7,032 nt of DNA from Spirochaetales bacterium (lineage in GTDB: Bacteria; Spirochaetota; Spirochaetia; DSM-27196; SLST01), in the NCBI GenBank assembly GCA_030642995.1, contig DAOWMR010000144.1, positions 1 to 7,032 on the forward strand. The letters are read 5' to 3'. The translations under genes and the position numbers were made by a program. Under the pieces are notes generated by a model that was not told the DNA's origin, searched no databases, and saw only the letters and a list, made by a program, of their open reading frames with translations. Positions 6,312-7,032 of the stretch are shown one piece after another (within the stretch, counting starts at the first letter, position 1; every line of letters begins with the position of its first letter).

Positions 6312-7032
6312 ATGGGCGCAAACGGATCCCTGCTTCGCATAGAGAACCTCCACGTCAGTTTCTTCACCCTTCGGGGTGTTGTCCGCGCAGTGCGTGGATT
6401 GGATCTGGAGATCAACGCCGGTGAGACGGTCGCCCTGGTCGGTGAATCCGGCTGCGGAAAATCCGTAACCGCGCTCTCGATAACCGGCCTGCTGCCCAAG
6501 CCTCCGGCGAAGGTGGAACACGGGACAATCCATTTTGACGGACAGGATCTTCTGAAGCTTTCTGATCGAGAGATGCGTGCGCTTCGCGGCGATCGCATCA
6601 GCATGATCTTCCAGGAACCAATGACCAGTCTCAACCCGGTCTTCAAGATTGGCGATCAGATCGCGGATGTGTTCCAGGTACATCACAAGATCAACAAGCG
6701 GCAAGCCCACGATCGTGCGGTTGAATTGCTGGACAAGGTAAAGATCCCCGACCCGGAACGACGCGCGAGTGAGTATCCGCATCAGCTGAGCGGCGGGATG
6801 CGTCAGCGCGCGATGATCGGCATGGCGCTCGCCAGTCCCAACCCGGGTCTCATCATCGCGGACGAGCCCACAACCGCCCTGGACGTCACGATCCAAGCGC
6901 AAATCCTGCACCTCCTCCGTGAACTGCAGAAGGACACCGGGGTAGCACTGCTGCTCATCACGCATGACATGGGCGTCGTAGCGCAGATGGCCGACAGGGC
7001 TACGGTCATGTACGCCGGACGCGCGGTGGAAC
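6312..7032 (+). CDS. dppD: Dipeptide ABC transporter ATPase DppD (3' end cut by window)
   Basis: The frame opens at ATG two bases after the dppC stop and runs without a stop to the window end, giving 240 residues. It is a peptide-importer ABC ATPase that powers DppBC from the cytoplasmic side. Seen in order are Walker A GESGCGKS (44-51), the Q-loop MIFQEPMTSLNP (98-109), a YPHQLSGGMRQR signature (155-166), Walker B LIIADEP (180-186) with catalytic Glu185, the D-loop TALD (188-191) and the switch His218 in LLITHDMG (214-221). All catalytic elements are intact. Members of about 325-330 residues continue with an oligopeptide/dipeptide C-terminal domain, which lies outside the window. A partner ATPase (dppF) is expected next. 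OppD is the alternative name, but the adjacent DppA/B/C-like proteins favour DppD. Confidence 0.92.
   Translation, partial: MGANGSLLRIENLHVSFFTLRGVVRAVRGLDLEINAGETVALVGESGCGKSVTALSITGLLPKPPAKVEHGTIHFDGQDLLKLSDREMRALRGDRISMIFQEPMTSLNPVFKIGDQIADVFQVHHKINKRQAHDRAVELLDKVKIPDPERRASEYPHQLSGGMRQRAMIGMALASPNPGLIIADEPTTALDVTIQAQILHLLRELQKDTGVALLLITHDMGVVAQMADRATVMYAGRAVE

Noticed and set aside
6069..6965. Minus-strand open frame of 298 codons over dppC/dppD
   Set aside because: It lies antisense to two clear transporter genes with intact motifs. Its translation shows no domain or ribosome binding site; such long frames arise from GC-rich codon bias.

Overview
The window reads as a moderately GC-rich bacterial chromosome segment. 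The substrate-binding protein has a leader running straight into a Gly-Ser-Gln-Gln-Glu linker, a style common in free-living spirochaetes (family knowledge), so a Spirochaetaceae-like organism is my best guess. This is inference only; no rRNA or other taxonomic marker is present. No tRNA, rRNA, CRISPR array, insertion sequence or large repeat was seen. No gene-free stretch exceeds about 100 bases.

Left part (1-1851, plus strand): the last codons of an upstream frame, then a SagB/ThcOx-type nitroreductase-fold flavoprotein and, 5 bases later, a protein of the alpha/alpha-toroid (prenyltransferase / squalene-cyclase-like) superfamily. The tight spacing implies one transcript. The pair looks like an accessory oxidation module of unknown substrate; it is the least understood part of the window.

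Middle (1852-2696): a minus-strand gene, convergent with the toroid gene, encodes a small FN3-containing lipoprotein. It has no convincing ATG start. An in-frame ATC fifteen bases upstream of the TTG start would give a textbook lipoprotein signal peptide. A spacer of about 68 bases separates it from the divergent transporter operon.

Right part (2697-7032, plus strand): a dipeptide (Dpp-type) ABC importer, dppA-dppB-dppC-dppD, with dppD cut by the window edge. DppA binds peptide in the periplasm, DppB and DppC form the membrane channel, and DppD is one of the two expected ATPases; dppF would be expected just outside. A strong intrinsic terminator between dppA and dppB probably lets the binding protein be made in excess, while read-through supplies the permease and ATPase. 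dppB, dppC and dppD are packed with 0-2 base gaps.

The window is mostly ordinary. The transporter is a well-known system, and the points worth a second look are the SagB/toroid pair and the odd start of the lipoprotein gene.
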